Below are positions 14,721-16,210 of a stretch of 16,210 bases of DNA, one piece after another. Both the position numbers and the translations under genes were made by a program. Source of the DNA: Pseudomonadota bacterium (GTDB lineage: Bacteria > Pseudomonadota > Gammaproteobacteria > Burkholderiales > SG8-39). A model generated the notes under the pieces. That model did no database searches, was not told where the DNA came from, and saw only the letters and a list, made by a program, of their open reading frames with translations. The stretch's first letter is position 1. Every line of letters starts with the position of its first letter. Location of the stretch: NCBI GenBank assembly GCA_021848555.1, contig JAJZUN010000013.1, positions 1 through 16,210 of the forward strand, given 5' to 3'.

Positions 14721-14808
14721 GAACTATTGAGCAGCGTCAAAGCGCAATCTCGTTGATGGCCTAGGCTGGGTCGGGTGGCGTACCCGGAAAGCGTGCGCTG
14801 CCCCTTGC

Positions 14809-16210
14809 ATGCACATCCACAAACTCACCGTCGAGCAGGCCTTGGCCAGCCTGAAAACGTCTCTCGCCGGCCTGGCGCGGGCCGAGGCGGCGCGCCGGCT
14901 GGTGGAGTTTGGACCCAACCATGTCGAGGAGCTGGCGCACGAGCATCTGCTGCTCGGCTTTGCGCGCGAGTTCACCCATTTTTTCGCCATCATCCTCTGG
15001 GCCGGGGCGGCGCTGGCGTTTGTCGCCGAACGTTTCGATCCCGGCCAGGGCATGGCCAGCCTCGGGGTCGCGATCGTCGGCGTCATCATCATCAACGGCA
15101 TCTTTTCCTTCTGGCAGGAATACAAGGCCGAGCGCGCGGTGGCGGCGCTACGCCAGTTGTTGCCGCAGAAGGTGAAGGTGCAGCGGGACGGGGAGATCGT
15201 CGAGATTCTCGCCGCTGAGCTCGTGCCCGGCGACATCGTGCTGCTCGACGAGGGCAGCCTGGTTCCGGCCGACTGCCGCCTGGTCGAAGCATTCGCGCTG
15301 CGCGTGAACACGGCGACGGTCACCGGCGAGTCCCTGCCCAAGGCGCGCAATGCCGAGCCGAGCAGCGAAGAGTCGCCGCTGTTCGCGAAAAACATCGCGC
15401 TCGCCGGCACCTCGGTGGTGTCGGGACAGGCGCGCGCGGCGGTATATGCCACCGGGATGCACACCGAGTTCGGCAAGATTGCACACCTCACGCAAACGGC
15501 AGCCGAACCGAGTTCGCCCCTGCAGCGGGAGATCGCGCGCCTGTCGCGCATCGTCGCGGCTCTGGCCACGGGCATGGGCGTCGCCATGTTCGCCATCGGT
15601 GAAGCGCTGGGGCTGCCCACCTGGGAGAACCTGCTGTTCGCCATCGGCATTATCGTCGCCAACGTGCCCGAGGGCCTGCTGCCGACGGTGACCCTGTCGC
15701 TGGCGATGGCGACGCAGCGCATGGCCAGGCGCAACGCCCTGGTGCGCCACCTGCCTGCAGTCGAGGCGCTGGGCTCGACCACCACCATCTGCTGCGACAA
15801 GACCGGCACGCTGACGCAGAACCGCATGTCGGTGAAGCGCCTGTGGCTCGGCGGCGGATTCGTCGAGCCGGCCGATCTCGCGGCGCAACCGCGCCTGACC
15901 GAGGACAACCGCGCGCTCTTCGTCAATGCCGCGCTGTGCCACAACCTGAATGAGGTGGACGACCACGGCCAGTGCAAACTGCTGGGCGACCCGATGGAAG
16001 TGGCGCTGGCCGGCCTTGGCCGGCAGGTGATCGGCGACCTCGGCGGGTTCTCGCGCACCGACGAGCTGCCGTTCGACACCGACCGCAAGCGCATGTCGGT
16101 GCTGTGCGATACGCCGCAGGGGCGCGTGCTCTATTGCAAGGGTGCGCCGGAAACGGTGCTCGCGGCCTGCAGCTTCGTCCAGTTCGATGCCGGTATCGCG
16201 CCGCTCGACG
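14809..16210 (+). CDS. P-type cation-transporting ATPase, N-terminal 467 residues (3' end outside window)
   Basis: The frame is open from ATG 14809 to the right edge. The N-terminal cation-ATPase domain (1-60, 'ARRLVEFGPNHVEEL') leads into two membrane helices (about 55-75 and 84-102). The actuator domain has 'LVPGDIV' (138-144) and 'TGESLPK' (172-178). Helices M3-M4 (about 247-300) contain 'VANVPEGLLPTVTLSLA' (283-299). The phosphorylation loop 'CCDKTGTLTQNRM' (328-340) has Asp330 as the phospho-acceptor. The nucleotide domain shows 'GDPMEVAL' (393-400) and 'KGAPE' (444-448). The NVPEGLL form of M4 is typical of P-IIC (Na+,K+/H+,K+-like) pumps rather than SERCA-type 'IPEGLP', suggesting monovalent cation transport across the inner membrane; the ion is inferred. 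A Cys replaces the usual Ser before DKTGT. No good Shine-Dalgarno precedes the start. The gap from 14721 to 14808 shows nothing clear. Confidence 0.93.
   Translation, partial: MHIHKLTVEQALASLKTSLAGLARAEAARRLVEFGPNHVEELAHEHLLLGFAREFTHFFAIILWAGAALAFVAERFDPGQGMASLGVAIVGVIIINGIFSFWQEYKAERAVAALRQLLPQKVKVQRDGEIVEILAAELVPGDIVLLDEGSLVPADCRLVEAFALRVNTATVTGESLPKARNAEPSSEESPLFAKNIALAGTSVVSGQARAAVYATGMHTEFGKIAHLTQTAAEPSSPLQREIARLSRIVAALATGMGVAMFAIGEALGLPTWENLLFAIGIIVANVPEGLLPTVTLSLAMATQRMARRNALVRHLPAVEALGSTTTICCDKTGTLTQNRMSVKRLWLGGGFVEPADLAAQPRLTEDNRALFVNAALCHNLNEVDDHGQCKLLGDPMEVALAGLGRQVIGDLGGFSRTDELPFDTDRKRMSVLCDTPQGRVLYCKGAPETVLAACSFVQFDAGIAPLD

Noticed and set aside
14724..16094. - strand frame of 456 codons at the right end
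   Set aside because: It is Ser/Arg/Ala-rich with no domain. The + strand holds an uninterrupted P-type ATPase with the DKTGT, TGES, PEGL and KGAPE motifs.

Overview
The window is a GC-rich bacterial chromosome segment. Codon use, the PAS/HD-GYP signalling proteins and the general protein flavour suggest a proteobacterium, most likely a betaproteobacterium; this is an inference from style, not from a marker gene. I see no rRNA, tRNA, CRISPR array, transposase or integrase. No gap between genes exceeds 300 bases (the longest are about 220).

Region 1 (1-5885) is the 3' part of a type I restriction-modification locus, all on the + strand: the C-terminal end of hsdS (cut by the window edge), a 64-residue unknown protein, a 546-residue AlbA_2/GHKL-type ATP-binding protein, and a complete hsdR of 1127 residues. 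hsdM and most of hsdS should lie to the left. Two short non-coding gaps here carry unusual repeats. A CCGGAAATT(G/T)CCAG pair with a GGAAATTTCC palindrome precedes the ATP-binding gene. Four TGAGCCAAAG copies, one of them part of a dyad, run right up to the hsdR start codon. Base composition is visibly more AT-rich and mixed than further right, as expected of a mobile defence module.

Region 2 (5886-11181) is ordinary housekeeping/accessory sequence: a HugZ-like FMN-binding protein, a convergent serine hydrolase of the beta-lactamase fold, a divergent UvrD/Rep-like superfamily 1 helicase, a NIPSNAP-family protein and a membrane-anchored alpha/beta hydrolase.

Region 3 (11182-14720) is a signalling pair made by an old tandem duplication. 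The first gene encodes a receiver, three PAS domains and an HD-GYP c-di-GMP phosphodiesterase. The second encodes a receiver about 82% identical over 170 residues, followed by one PAS domain and no output domain. No histidine kinase is present in the window.

Region 4 (14809-16210) is the first 467 codons of a P-type cation ATPase on the + strand, running off the right edge. Its M4 motif resembles Na+,K+-ATPase-type (P-IIC) pumps. Large antisense reading frames across the GC-rich genes, one of 1100 codons, are judged to be artefacts.

The likeliest place for undescribed biology is the hsd locus: the embedded ATP-binding gene, the small ORFs, and the repeat array that replaces a normal ribosome binding site in front of hsdR.
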